DNA from: Luteitalea sp.
Lineage (GTDB): Bacteria; Acidobacteriota; Vicinamibacteria; Vicinamibacterales; Vicinamibacteraceae
DNA length: 47,637 bases
Direction of reading: 5' to 3'
Assembly (NCBI GenBank): GCA_009377605.1
Contig: WHTT01000017.1
Coordinates: 1 to 47,637, forward strand
Shown: positions 1-8,922 of the stretch, in pieces
Layout of the letters: every line of letters starts with the position of its first letter
How positions within the stretch are numbered: the stretch's first letter is position 1
Program-made: the position numbers and the translations under genes
The notes under the pieces: model-generated
Seen by the model: only the letters and a program-made list of their open reading frames with translations
What the model was told of the DNA's origin: nothing
Databases searched by the model: none

Positions 1-98
1 CGTTCCCCTCCGCCGCCGGCAAGATCCTTCTGGAATCCGAAGGCTTCGAGATCCTCTTCCGCCGGTTCGAGCTGCAGCCGCTCCGGCGGAGGCCCTGA
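1..98 (+). CDS. 3-keto-disaccharide hydrolase / DUF1080 domain protein, C-terminal end (partial)
   Basis: Only the last 31 residues are in the window; the frame begins at base 3 and ends at the TGA at 96-98. The tail reads GKILLESEGFEILFRR followed by FELQPL, the typical last beta strands of the DUF1080 (PF06439) jelly-roll fold. It closely resembles the end of the complete DUF1080 protein at 44370-45242 (GGKILVQSEGAEIYVRRIEL). Members of this family include enzymes that cleave 3-keto glycosides, usually exported. The next gene on the same strand, 150 bp downstream, is a Tat-exported Gfo/Idh/MocA dehydrogenase, a common partner. The N-terminus, any signal peptide and the active site lie outside the window, so the activity is inferred from family only. 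Confidence 0.6.
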   Translation, partial: FPSAAGKILLESEGFEILFRRFELQPLRRRP

Positions 99-250
99 AT
101 GGATCGCGGCCGGCCGCGACGCGCTTCATCGCACCTTGACTTCGACGGAGCCGATGTATCACATTAGATGCCTCTTTATATTGCGGTACACAAGAAAGCT
201 CCCAGCCCACTCGATCGGCCGGCGTACTGACATCGAAAGGATCGCGGACT

Positions 251-1552
251 ATGAAGGGCTCCAACTCGACCAGACTCGCGTCGCTCTCCCGTCGTGATTT
301 CCTCCGATCGTCGAGCGCCGCCGTCGTGACCGGCGCGCTCGCCAGCGCTAATCCGCCATCGGCGCGGGCGCAGGAAAGAAGCGACCTGCTGCGCGTCGGC
401 CTCATCGGATGCGGCGGCCGCGGCATCGGCGCCGCGATGCAGGCGCTGGCGGCCGATCCGAACGTGAAGCTCACCGCCATGGGCGACGCCTTCGAGGACC
501 GCCTGGAGCAGAGCCTGCGCCTCCTGCAGGGTAAGAGCGCCGCCGACAAGATCGATGTGCCGCCGGAGAGGCGGTTCGTCGGGTTCGATGCCTACCAGCG
601 CGTCATCGACAGCGGCGTGGACGTCGTGCTGCTCGCCGAGCCGCCTCACTTCCGTCCGAGGCACCTGAAGGCGGCCATCGATGCCGGCAAGCACGTCTTC
701 GCCGAGAAGCCGGTCGCCGTGGACGCTCCAGGCGTGCACGCCGTGCGCGCCATCTGCGAGGAGGCCAAGAAGAAGCACCTGTCGGTCGTCTCGGGGCTCT
801 GCCTGCGCTCGTCGTACGGATTCCGGGAGACCGTCAAGCGAATCCACGACGGCGCCATCGGCGAGATCCGCGCGCTCCAGGCGAACGACTATCGCGGCCC
901 CATCTGGGTCAAGCCGCGCGAGGCCGGCTGGAGCGACATGGAATGGCAGATGCGCAACTGGTACTACTTCACCTGGCTCTCCGGAGATTTCAACGTCGAG
1001 CAGCACGTGCATTATCTGGACGTCTGCGCCTGGCTCATGAACGGTGAGTATCCGGTCAGCGCGATCGGGATGGGCGGCCGCCAGGCCCGTACGGGGGCCG
1101 AGTACGGCAATATCTACGACCACCACTCGGTGATCTACGAATACGCCAACGGCGCCAAGCTGTTCTCCAACTGCCGGCAGCAGGAGGGCTGCCGCAACGA
1201 GATCAGTTGTTATGCCCTGGGCTCGAAGGGGACGGCCGAGGTCTCGGAGCAGAGGCTGACGATCGACGCCGGGAAGCGCTGGGTCTACGAGGGGAAGAAG
1301 AACAACATCTACCAGACCGAGCACGACGAGCTCTTCGCCAGCATCCGCAGCGGCACGCCCATCAACAACGGCGACTACATGGCCAAGAGCACGCTGCTCG
1401 CCATCATGGGCCGCATGGCCACGTATACGGGCCAGCTGGTCACCTGGGAACAGGCCATGAGCTCGCAGGAGGATCTCACGCCGGCGAAGTACGAGTGGAG
1501 CGACATCCCCACGCCGTCAGTGGCGATCCCCGGCGTCACCGCGCTCTCATGA
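251..1552 (+). CDS. Tat-exported Gfo/Idh/MocA family oxidoreductase
   Basis: A 433-residue NAD(P)-dependent sugar or polyol dehydrogenase of the glucose-fructose oxidoreductase family. A twin-arginine signal is visible (SRRDFLR at residues 13-19, then an Ala-rich hydrophobic stretch to about residue 40), so it should work in the periplasm with prebound cofactor, as in classical glucose-fructose oxidoreductase. The Rossmann glycine motif GLIGCGGRGIG lies at 51-60 and the EKP signature that carries the catalytic lysine at 152-154. The C-terminal alpha/beta domain is full length for the family. It follows a DUF1080 tail on the same strand; that pairing fits oxidation of a sugar at C3 before cleavage, but the substrate cannot be read from the sequence. 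Its last bases overlap an antisense remnant of another Gfo/Idh/MocA gene. Confidence 0.88.
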   Translation: MKGSNSTRLASLSRRDFLRSSSAAVVTGALASANPPSARAQERSDLLRVGLIGCGGRGIGAAMQALAADPNVKLTAMGDAFEDRLEQSLRLLQGKSAADKIDVPPERRFVGFDAYQRVIDSGVDVVLLAEPPHFRPRHLKAAIDAGKHVFAEKPVAVDAPGVHAVRAICEEAKKKHLSVVSGLCLRSSYGFRETVKRIHDGAIGEIRALQANDYRGPIWVKPREAGWSDMEWQMRNWYYFTWLSGDFNVEQHVHYLDVCAWLMNGEYPVSAIGMGGRQARTGAEYGNIYDHHSVIYEYANGAKLFSNCRQQEGCRNEISCYALGSKGTAEVSEQRLTIDAGKRWVYEGKKNNIYQTEHDELFASIRSGTPINNGDYMAKSTLLAIMGRMATYTGQLVTWEQAMSSQEDLTPAKYEWSDIPTPSVAIPGVTALS

Positions 1553-1690
1553 GCGCGCTGCGGCCGCGAGCGCGCCGGCCGCGTCGAGCTCGGCGAGCGC
1601 GACGGGACGCCCTTCCGCGGCCGACAGGTCCGCCGCGAAGACCACTTTGTGGGTTCTCGCCGCCGTGTTGAAGTCGCTCGTGACCTGTCC
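1547..1690 (-). pseudogene. Remnant of a Gfo/Idh/MocA oxidoreductase (C-terminal end only)
   Basis: Reading the minus strand, an open frame of about 46 codons ends at TGA 1549-1547 and encodes [20 protein letters not shown] followed by EGRPVALAEL. This matches the C-terminal helix and tail of the intact Gfo/Idh/MocA protein at 43277-44314 ([30 protein letters not shown]). No start codon or Rossmann domain precedes it; upstream on this strand is the 3' end of the TonB-dependent receptor. It appears to be the leftover tail of a deleted gene that once followed the receptor, and it overlaps the stop of the convergent gene by a few bases. Confidence 0.6.
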
Positions 1691-1700
1691 AGCGCCGAGC

Positions 1701-4700
1701 TTACCAGAGAACCTTGAGACCGAGCTGAATCTCCCGACCGGCGCCGGCCGTCGTGATCTGCCCGAAGCGCGCGGAGCTCAGGCCCGTGTCAGGATTGCCG
1801 AAGTTCGGCCGGTTGAACAGATTGAAGAATTCGGCGCGAACCTGGAGGCGGGCGCCCGGCGTGAGCGGCAGGGGGAGATCCTTCAGGATCGCCAGGTCGA
1901 CGATCGCGCTTCCCGGTCCGCTGAGCAGCCCCTTTCCGGCGTTCCCGTACGTTCCGATGTCAGGCATCGCGAACGCCGCGGTGTCGAAGTACTCGGTGAT
2001 CTGGTCGTGCCGCGAGCCGTGCTCCCGCGCCGGATTCGCGAGCGCCATGGGATGCTGGTCGCTGACCCCGTCCAGCGCGCGATCCTCTCCCGTGAAGAAC
2101 TCCAGCGGGCTCCCGGTGGCGAGCCGCACGATCGGCCCGAGCTGCCAGCCGGCGAAGATCGTATCGGCGAACCCGCTGAAGGTCCCGAGCTCGATGGGCG
2201 TCCAGAGCGCGGAGATCGTGGCGACGTGGCGGCGATCGAACTCTGCGAGCCCCTGCTCCGACTCCGCCAGCAGGAATGGGTTTGGCGTGTCGCCGCCCAG
2301 CGTGAAGGTGGAGTTCTGGTCGATCGCTTTGGAGAACGTGTACGACCCCAGGATCGACAGTCCGTCGCGCAGGCGGCGATTCACCTGCACCTCCAGGCCG
2401 TGGTACCACGAGTCGAACATGCTCCTCAGCATCAGGTTGCCGGAGGTCCCGTAGATGCCCGGACTGTGAAGCGCGCGCTCGTCGACGTTCTCGAGCGTCG
2501 ACAGCGGATTGCCATCCTCGTCGGTGCCGGGAATGAAGATGGCGGGGTTCCACGGCACGAAGGCCTGCTGCTTCTTCCCGATCTTGCCGATGTAGTCGAT
2601 CGAGATGCCGAGGTCCTCGGTCAGTTGACGTTGGATGCCCACGTTCCAGTGGTAGAAGTACGGCGTGCGCAGCTCGAGATCGGTGAAGAGTCCGGTGACG
2701 GGACGGCTGAAGATGCCCTGAGACGGGTCCGGCTGGACGTCGGACGGCGGCAGGGGCCCGGACGCGCCCGCGTTGGGCGCTCCCAATCGGCCGTTGACCA
2801 GCGTGCGCGTGCTCGAGAACGGCGGGTTCACCTGCGCGAGCGTGTCGGCATTGCCGGTGTCGTAGAAGACGCCGCCCCCGGCGCGCAGGCTGGTCGTCCC
2901 ATCGCCGAAGACGTCCCACGCCAGACCGAGGCGCGGAGCGAAGTTGTTCTTGTCCGCCTCCACCAGTCCCGCCGGCAGATCGTAGTTGGCGAAGAGGTAC
3001 CCCGGCGGCACATTCGGTATGGGAGCGGACGTCTGGTGATCCGCGATCGGGAACGCGACCGTCGACAGCGCCAGCTCGCGTTTGTCGTTCCAGGGCGACG
3101 GCAGCTCGTAGCGCATTCCCAGGGTGAGCGTCAGCCGCGGATGCGCGCGCCACTCGTCCTGAAAGTAGAAGCTCCAGTGCCAGGGCTGAACGGTATCGTT
3201 CTGGCGAAGACCGAAGCTGACGTTCGCCTCGCGCCACGCGCCCATCATGAAGTCGAGCATCGGGTCGCCCGAGCGCGCACCGTTGAAGGTGAACGACGGC
3301 GGCGACAGCCATCCCTGGAAGAACGTCAGCCGATAGAGCTCGCCCCCGAACTTGAGCGTGTGGCTGCCTTTGATCCAGGTGAGCTTCTCCGCGATGCTGT
3401 AGGCGTCCGACCTGTTGGTGAAGCCGTTGTCGGAGCTCAGCGAGAAGTGGCCCGACACCGAGAACTGCGGCGAGCCCTGGGGATGGTAGTTTGGAAAGTC
3501 CATCCCGATCGCGTCGAAGCCGCGATCGACCAGCGGATCGTTCGCCTGCGTCGTGCGCGTGAAGCCGACGGTCGTCTCGGCGAGCAGGTTCGGCTTAATC
3601 GTGTAGAGGTGGTTCACGCCGACATTCCAGATGTCCGCGTCGCTCGCATACGCGCCCCATTCGGGAATGTTCCCCGCCAGTCGGGTGGGCCGCTCGTTCC
3701 TGTTCCAGTAGAGATGCCAGAACACGCTCTGGCGCTCGTTCACCTGAACGTCGTTCCTCAACAGCACGAGGTTGTTGTCGTTCGGGTTGGGATTGTTCGT
3801 GACCAGACGGCCGTCGGGCGTGTTGGGCAGCGGCAGCGTCTCGAGCCGCGCGACGCTGACGGGATCGAAGAGCGCCGGGTCGATCCGGTTGTTCGGGAGC
3901 GGGTCGCCGGTGAACGGGTTCACCAGCTGCGCCGTCCGGTCGGAGAAGTTCCCTGCCCGCTCGGCCGCTGTGGGCGGAAAGGCATCGGTAGACGAGGGCT
4001 CCGGCCGATCGCGGAACCCCTCATAGGCGCCGAACAGGAAGACCTTGCCGGGCACGATGGGGCCGCCCGCGGCGAATCCGAACTGATTCTGCGTCCGCTC
4101 CGGCTTGGTCGTGTCGAAAAAGCTCCTGGCGTTCAACCCGTCGTTGCGATGGAACTCCCAGATCGATCCGTGGAACTCGTTGGTCCCCCGGCGGCTGACG
4201 ACGCTGACCGTCGCGCCGGCATTGCGCCCGTCGGCCGCGCCGAAGTTGTTGGTCTTGATGCGGAACTCCCGAACGGCGTCCGGCGGAGGCGGATTCAGCC
4301 CGGTGTTCCTGGACGGATTGTTGAAGTACGTGCCGTTCAGCGTGAAGAAGTTCTGATTGGCGCGGCCGCCGTGGACCGTCAGCCGCGGGCCGCCGCGGGT
4401 GTCTTCCTGGATCTGCGGGGCGTGTACCGTCGAGACGCCGGGGAGCAGCTTGGCGAACTCGATGACGTTGCGCCCGCTCAGTGGAAGGTCGGTCATGCGC
4501 TTGTCGTCGACGAGACCGGAGATCTCCGCCGTGCGCGTGTCGACGACGGATCCTCTGCCCTCCACCGTGACGGAGTCGGACAGCTCGCCCACGTCCAGCG
4601 TCGCGTCCACGCGAACCGTCTGTCCCACGGACACCTCGACGCCGCGCTGTTCGTAGCGCCTGAATCCGGACAATTCGGCAACGATGACGTACGTGCCCGG

Positions 4701-4922
4701 CGGAAGGGCGTCGAATCGGTAGTAGCCCTGCTCACCGGTGACGGCATGCCGGACGAGTCCCGTCTCGGCCTCCGACGCCGTGACGCTCACACCCGGAATC
4801 GATGCCTGGGTCGTGTCCGTCACCGTCCCGTGAACCCCACCCGTGACCGTCTGAGCGGGTGCGTATGGCGGCACGGCAACGGCACACGTCAGAACAATGA
4901 CAACGCTGACAATTGCACGCAC
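1701..4922 (-). CDS. TonB-dependent receptor, Oar/carboxypeptidase-regulatory-like type
   Basis: A 1073-residue outer-membrane beta-barrel transporter. Residues 1-24 form a signal peptide ending PPYAPAQ. Residues about 26-115 are a carboxypeptidase-regulatory-like (Ig-like) domain (GTVTDTTQASIPGVSV and later GYYRFDALPPGTYVI). A plug domain follows (DLPLSGRNVIEFAKLLPGVS), then a long barrel with repeated DGR/NNRI turns, ending in the aromatic residue W (LGLKVLW), as usual for barrel insertion. Proteins of this size and architecture are abundant in Acidobacteriota, where they are thought to import oligosaccharides; the ligand here is unknown. It faces away from the ROK regulator at 5185, with 262 bp between the starts. 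A very long antisense reading frame over the gene is a high-GC shadow. Confidence 0.93.
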   Translation of the reverse strand: MRAIVSVVIVLTCAVAVPPYAPAQTVTGGVHGTVTDTTQASIPGVSVTASEAETGLVRHAVTGEQGYYRFDALPPGTYVIVAELSGFRRYEQRGVEVSVGQTVRVDATLDVGELSDSVTVEGRGSVVDTRTAEISGLVDDKRMTDLPLSGRNVIEFAKLLPGVSTVHAPQIQEDTRGGPRLTVHGGRANQNFFTLNGTYFNNPSRNTGLNPPPPDAVREFRIKTNNFGAADGRNAGATVSVVSRRGTNEFHGSIWEFHRNDGLNARSFFDTTKPERTQNQFGFAAGGPIVPGKVFLFGAYEGFRDRPEPSSTDAFPPTAAERAGNFSDRTAQLVNPFTGDPLPNNRIDPALFDPVSVARLETLPLPNTPDGRLVTNNPNPNDNNLVLLRNDVQVNERQSVFWHLYWNRNERPTRLAGNIPEWGAYASDADIWNVGVNHLYTIKPNLLAETTVGFTRTTQANDPLVDRGFDAIGMDFPNYHPQGSPQFSVSGHFSLSSDNGFTNRSDAYSIAEKLTWIKGSHTLKFGGELYRLTFFQGWLSPPSFTFNGARSGDPMLDFMMGAWREANVSFGLRQNDTVQPWHWSFYFQDEWRAHPRLTLTLGMRYELPSPWNDKRELALSTVAFPIADHQTSAPIPNVPPGYLFANYDLPAGLVEADKNNFAPRLGLAWDVFGDGTTSLRAGGGVFYDTGNADTLAQVNPPFSSTRTLVNGRLGAPNAGASGPLPPSDVQPDPSQGIFSRPVTGLFTDLELRTPYFYHWNVGIQRQLTEDLGISIDYIGKIGKKQQAFVPWNPAIFIPGTDEDGNPLSTLENVDERALHSPGIYGTSGNLMLRSMFDSWYHGLEVQVNRRLRDGLSILGSYTFSKAIDQNSTFTLGGDTPNPFLLAESEQGLAEFDRRHVATISALWTPIELGTFSGFADTIFAGWQLGPIVRLATGSPLEFFTGEDRALDGVSDQHPMALANPAREHGSRHDQITEYFDTAAFAMPDIGTYGNAGKGLLSGPGSAIVDLAILKDLPLPLTPGARLQVRAEFFNLFNRPNFGNPDTGLSSARFGQITTAGAGREIQLGLKVLW

Positions 4923-5184
4923 GAGGCCCCCCCTGGCAAACTTTCATGTACACCGCAATATTATGGCCGTGAAAAACTAACAAACGCGCTGGGGGAAGTC
5001 AATACAGCCGCGCCAGCCCCAGCCCGGCGCAGCCGTGTGCGGTCATCTTGCCAGATCACGACACCGCGCTCGGGCCGACCGCTCGGGGCACGCGTCAGAC
5101 GCACGCGACAACGCACGCGTCAGACGCTTGACGCCTCCCGGGCAATGCCCTAGGCTTTCTTGCATTATCAACGAAAGCGCATGC

Positions 5185-6483
5185 ATGCATCCCCCGTCGA
5201 AGAGACAGCAGATCCTGCGGCCGAACGAGATCCGCCGGAACAACCGGGCGGTCGTCCTGCGCATGCTCCGGCAGTCGGGCCGGCTTTCGCGGGCCGAGAT
5301 CGCGCGCGGCAGCGGCCTTTCCGAGGGCACGATCTCGCGTATCGTCGCCGATCTGATCGCAGACTCGCTGGTCGTCGAGGACGGCGCCGAGAACTCGACC
5401 GGCGGCCGTCCCGGAACCTGTCTGCAGCTCGCGCAGGACCGCTTCGGGATCGGCGTCAACATCGAGACGTGGGAAACGCGCTTCTCGGTCGCCAACCTGC
5501 GCGGCCGCATCGTCGAGAGCAAGGCCGTGCGGACGCCGCCGGCCCCCGACCGGACGCTGGAGGTGATCGCGGCGCAGTTTCGTGCCTATCAGGCGCAATA
5601 CGGCGCCGACCGGCTCGAGGGCCTGGGCGTGACGGCGCGAGGCATCGTCGACAGCCACTCGGGCGTCGTCAAGATGGGCAACGATCCGCGCTGGCGGCGC
5701 GTTCCAGTGCGCGAGCCCCTGCAGCGCAAGCTCGGCGTTCGGGTGGACGTGGAGAACAACGCGCGCGCCGCCGCCGTGGCCGAGTATCACTACACGAACC
5801 CCGACCTGCACAACTGCCGCTGCGTGCTGTTCGTCATGGTCACCGAGGGGTTCGGCGTCGGCATCATCCTCGACGGAAGACTCTACACGGGGCCGCACAT
5901 GGCGGCCGGCGAGTTCGGCCAGATGGTCGTCGCCGACGTCGGCGACTCCGAGCCTCACGATCGGCGCGGATGCCTGGAGCAGCTCGTCTCGAACCAGGCC
6001 ATCTGCGCCCGCTACGCGGCGCTCACCTCCGACACCGCAGCCAACACTTCCGGCGATAGCTCCGCGCGTGTGCGTAGGATCTGTCAAGCGGCCATCAACG
6101 GCGATCCCCAGGCGCACGAGGCGCTGCGCGAGACGGCTCGCTACCTCGGTCTGGGCATCGCGAATCTCATGTGGGGCCTGGACCCCGACGCCGTGATCCT
6201 CTGGTCGACGATGGACCTGGTCTGGCCGATACTCCTGCCGCTCATCCAGCAGCAGCTCCCGGATCTCGGCCACGGACCGAGCTTCCGGAGCGTGCAGATC
6301 CGCCTTTCGATGCTGGGCGAACAGTGCGCGGCCGTTGGCGCAGCGACCCTTCCGTTCAGTTCCTTGTTCAACGCCGGTGAGAGCGCCCGAACGCCTGGCG
6401 CGGCGGTGAGGCCAATAGAGCGTCAGGACCGCAGGACGCACGCACGGAGCCACCGGCTGTCGACGGGCGGCTCTCGCCCCTGA
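5185..6483 (+). CDS. ROK family transcriptional repressor (XylR/NagC-like)
   Basis: A 432-residue protein: an N-terminal winged helix (about 15-65, NRAVVLRMLRQSGRLSRAEI, then SGLSEGTISRIVADLI) fused to a ROK sugar-kinase-like domain (GFGVGIILDGRLYTGPHMAAGEFG). I chose the ATG at 5185, just before the conserved LRPNEIRRNNRA segment; the open frame extends upstream but that part has no family resemblance. The usual ROK zinc motif CXCGXXGCXE is degenerate: only the last Cys remains (HDRRGCLEQ), and the His normally in GE(I/F)GH is Gln (GEFGQM). The ATP-binding DxGxT is also absent, so kinase activity is unlikely. It probably senses a sugar and controls neighbouring sugar genes. No clear Shine-Dalgarno sequence precedes the chosen start. 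Confidence 0.87.
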   Translation: MHPPSKRQQILRPNEIRRNNRAVVLRMLRQSGRLSRAEIARGSGLSEGTISRIVADLIADSLVVEDGAENSTGGRPGTCLQLAQDRFGIGVNIETWETRFSVANLRGRIVESKAVRTPPAPDRTLEVIAAQFRAYQAQYGADRLEGLGVTARGIVDSHSGVVKMGNDPRWRRVPVREPLQRKLGVRVDVENNARAAAVAEYHYTNPDLHNCRCVLFVMVTEGFGVGIILDGRLYTGPHMAAGEFGQMVVADVGDSEPHDRRGCLEQLVSNQAICARYAALTSDTAANTSGDSSARVRRICQAAINGDPQAHEALRETARYLGLGIANLMWGLDPDAVILWSTMDLVWPILLPLIQQQLPDLGHGPSFRSVQIRLSMLGEQCAAVGAATLPFSSLFNAGESARTPGAAVRPIERQDRRTHARSHRLSTGGSRP

Positions 6484-6596
6484 GGATGGTCGACGCCAGA
6501 CGACAGGGCGGCGGGTGAGAGCGGCCCGACCGCCGCGCGGCCGCGTGGGCCTGGCGTCCGACCGGCACGGCGTCCCCTATTGGTAGTCGACAATCC

Positions 6597-7892
6597 ATGA
6601 CCAATCTCGAGCGATCACTCAACGCGTACGTCGACACTCATGCCTCGCGGCTGGTCGAGATCTCGCGCGATCTCGTAAGTCTGCCGTCGGAAAACAGGGC
6701 GCCGCACGGCGACGAAGCGTCCTGTCAGCGCTACGTCGCCGACCTGCTCCGGCGCTGCGGCTGCGACCCGATCCTCTACACGCCCGACGAAGCCCCCGGC
6801 ATCCGATCGCATCCGCTCTACTGGCCGGGACGCGACTACCGCAACCGTCCCAACGTCGGCGCGCGCCGTGCCGGCACGCGGCACGGCCGCTCGCTCCTGC
6901 TCTCGGGTCACATCGACACCGTGCCCGTGGGATCCGCCCCGTGGACCCGCGATCCCTTCGGCGGCGAGATCGACGGCAACCGGCTCTATGGCCGCGGCGC
7001 GAACGACATGAAGGGTGGCATTGCGGTCAACCTGTTCGTTGTCGAGGCGCTGGCCGGCATGCGGCTCGAGCTCGCCGGCGATCTCCTGTTCGAGAGCGTG
7101 GTGGACGAGGAGTTCGGCGGCGTCAACGGCACGCTTGCCGGACGCTTGATGGGCTTCCAGGCGGACGCCGCGGTCATCTCCGAGCCTTCCTTCCTCCGCA
7201 TCTGTCCCGCCCAGCGCGGCGGGCGGACCGTCGATCTCACGTTCCACGCGCCCAACCACGGCATCCTCGCCCCGGACGGGAACGATCCCCGCGTCGTCCG
7301 CCAGCTCACCACGTTTCTCGCGGCGCTCGACGACTTCAAGCGCGCGCGGCGCCAGGCGCGCATCCATCCACTGTATGCGGCGGCCGCCGAGCCGGTCCCG
7401 GTGCACGTCACGCGGATCTCCACGGCGCCCTGGGGTACGTCCGAGCCGACCAACACGCCGGCCTCCTGCCGGCTGCAGCTCTTCTGGCACACGATGCCGG
7501 GCGAGGATGTCGAGCGGATCGACAGGCAGTTCTTCGAGTGGCTCGACGCGCTCGTGGCAGCGCACCCCGACACGTTCACGGCCCGGCCGCAGGTGGACTA
7601 TCCGATTCGGTGGCTGCCCGCGTCTGCCATCGACGTCTCCGAGCCACTCGTCACCGAGCTCGAGGCGGCGGCCACCGCGCTGCTTGACGAGCGGCCCAGG
7701 ATTGAGGCCATCGAGAGCCCCTGCGACATGTATGTCTTCCATCAGCTCGGCGTGCCGGCCGTCCTCTGGGGGCCGAGCGGCGGCAACACGCACAGCACCG
7801 ACGAGTACGTCGAGATCGACTCGCTCGTTCGGGCGGCCAAGGCGCTCCTCGGGCTCGTGTGCCGGTGGTGTGACGTGATTCGATCGGCTTGA
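6597..7892 (+). CDS. M20 family metallopeptidase (ArgE/DapE/ACY1 type)
   Basis: A 431-residue cytosolic di-zinc amidohydrolase that removes acyl or aminoacyl groups. Visible metal and catalytic residues: SGHIDTVP (His105, Asp107), GRGANDMKGG (Asp137), VDEEFGG (Glu171 base, Glu172), the ISEPS Glu, and the late metal His399 in GGNTHSTDEY. There is no signal peptide, and the length is normal for the ArgE/DapE group. It lies 113 bp after the ROK regulator gene on the same strand and converges with the TIM-barrel gene. The substrate is not evident; acetylornithine, succinyl-diaminopimelate or an N-acylated amino sugar derivative are all possible, and no arg or dap genes are nearby. Confidence 0.85.
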   Translation: MTNLERSLNAYVDTHASRLVEISRDLVSLPSENRAPHGDEASCQRYVADLLRRCGCDPILYTPDEAPGIRSHPLYWPGRDYRNRPNVGARRAGTRHGRSLLLSGHIDTVPVGSAPWTRDPFGGEIDGNRLYGRGANDMKGGIAVNLFVVEALAGMRLELAGDLLFESVVDEEFGGVNGTLAGRLMGFQADAAVISEPSFLRICPAQRGGRTVDLTFHAPNHGILAPDGNDPRVVRQLTTFLAALDDFKRARRQARIHPLYAAAAEPVPVHVTRISTAPWGTSEPTNTPASCRLQLFWHTMPGEDVERIDRQFFEWLDALVAAHPDTFTARPQVDYPIRWLPASAIDVSEPLVTELEAAATALLDERPRIEAIESPCDMYVFHQLGVPAVLWGPSGGNTHSTDEYVEIDSLVRAAKALLGLVCRWCDVIRSA

Positions 7893-7934
7893 ACTGCTCG
7901 AGCGGCGCGGCCTCGCCATCGACCAGCGCGGTGT

Positions 7935-8873
7935 CTACGCGTTCTGGAGCCCTCGAATCACGAGCTCCAGGTATTCGCGCGCGATGCGGGCCAGGTTGTC
8001 CACGCCTTCCGGCGTCGAAGGACGCGGGATGACGGGGGCGAAGATGTTCTCGCAGGCGAGCGGCATGTCCAGGCCGGTGAACGCAACGGGGGCCAGCAGA
8101 CGGTAGTGATCGATCTCGCCGAAGCCTGGCCCGCAGTCCTGGTCCTCCGGATAGTTGCGGTGATCCTTGATGCAGAAGCTTCGAATCACGTCCGCGCACT
8201 TCCGCACGTCGGGAATCGGGTCGACGTTCAGGTAGTCCATGACGTTGCCCGCGTCGTAGTTCACGCGCACGGCCTCGTGGCCCACTTCACGAACGATCTT
8301 CGCGGTGGCCTCTCCCGTGCCGGTCTCGCCGCCATGCTGTTTGACGACCACGGTCACGCCCGCCGACGTCGCAAACGGACCGAGCTCCTGGAGGTTCTCG
8401 ATCCACTGGCGATACTTCCCCTTCTCCGTGTGACCGAAGGTCAGCACCTGCGGAATGCCGGCGGCCTCGGCCTGCTCGATCCGACGTTTGTGGGCCTCCA
8501 CGGCGCCGTCGGCCTCGACGTAGATGCCTGCGAACATCATCACGGGCTCCAGTCCCAGGTCTCGACAGCGATCGCCCAGCTTCCGAGCGTCGGCCGGCTT
8601 GGCGTCCGGTGCAACGACCGGCACCTTCCCTGACGTTTCGACGTGCGTGGTCCCCCACGCCACGTACTTGTAGCCGCCGGCCGCGATGCCCTCCAACGCT
8701 CTCTGGAGAGGGAACCTTGCGTACGGCAAGGTCATGCAGGCGATCTGGAAGCGCGTCGGCTTCTGGCCCTGCGTCGCAATGCCAGGCGCGGCGCCGGCAC
8801 GGGAAGCTCGCGGCATGGCCAGCAGCGACAGACCTGCCGGCGTGTCGATCAGGAAGCGTCGTCGGGTCATCAT
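7935..8873 (-). CDS. Tat-exported sugar phosphate isomerase/epimerase-like TIM-barrel protein
   Basis: A 312-residue protein of the AP-endonuclease-2/xylose isomerase-like TIM-barrel superfamily. It starts with a Tat-type signal (MMTRRRFLIDTPAGLSLLAM, cleavage near residue 30). Barrel strands carry likely metal ligands: VKQHGG, VNYDAGN, FCIKDHRN and ACENI. It lies 49 bp downstream of the YjhG-like dehydratase on the same strand, so the two are probably one transcript. Exported proteins of this superfamily are found beside Gfo/Idh/MocA and DUF1080 genes, where they may hydrate, epimerise or cleave keto-sugars; that role is inference here. Either of two adjacent ATG codons (8873 or 8870) could start it. 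Confidence 0.82.
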   Translation of the reverse strand: MMTRRRFLIDTPAGLSLLAMPRASRAGAAPGIATQGQKPTRFQIACMTLPYARFPLQRALEGIAAGGYKYVAWGTTHVETSGKVPVVAPDAKPADARKLGDRCRDLGLEPVMMFAGIYVEADGAVEAHKRRIEQAEAAGIPQVLTFGHTEKGKYRQWIENLQELGPFATSAGVTVVVKQHGGETGTGEATAKIVREVGHEAVRVNYDAGNVMDYLNVDPIPDVRKCADVIRSFCIKDHRNYPEDQDCGPGFGEIDHYRLLAPVAFTGLDMPLACENIFAPVIPRPSTPEGVDNLARIAREYLELVIRGLQNA

Positions 8874-8922
8874 AGAGGCGCATTATAGACGGCGCCTCGA
8901 CGTCACCGAGGTGGAGAGCTAG

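Noticed and set aside
1647-5153. 1168-codon plus-strand open frame opposite the receptor gene
   Set aside because: It is the antisense of a clear TonB-dependent receptor. Arg/Val/Glu-rich composition and lack of any domain mark it as a high-GC shadow.
5035-5184. N-terminal extension of the ROK regulator
   Set aside because: No family match; the conserved winged-helix region starts after ATG 5185.
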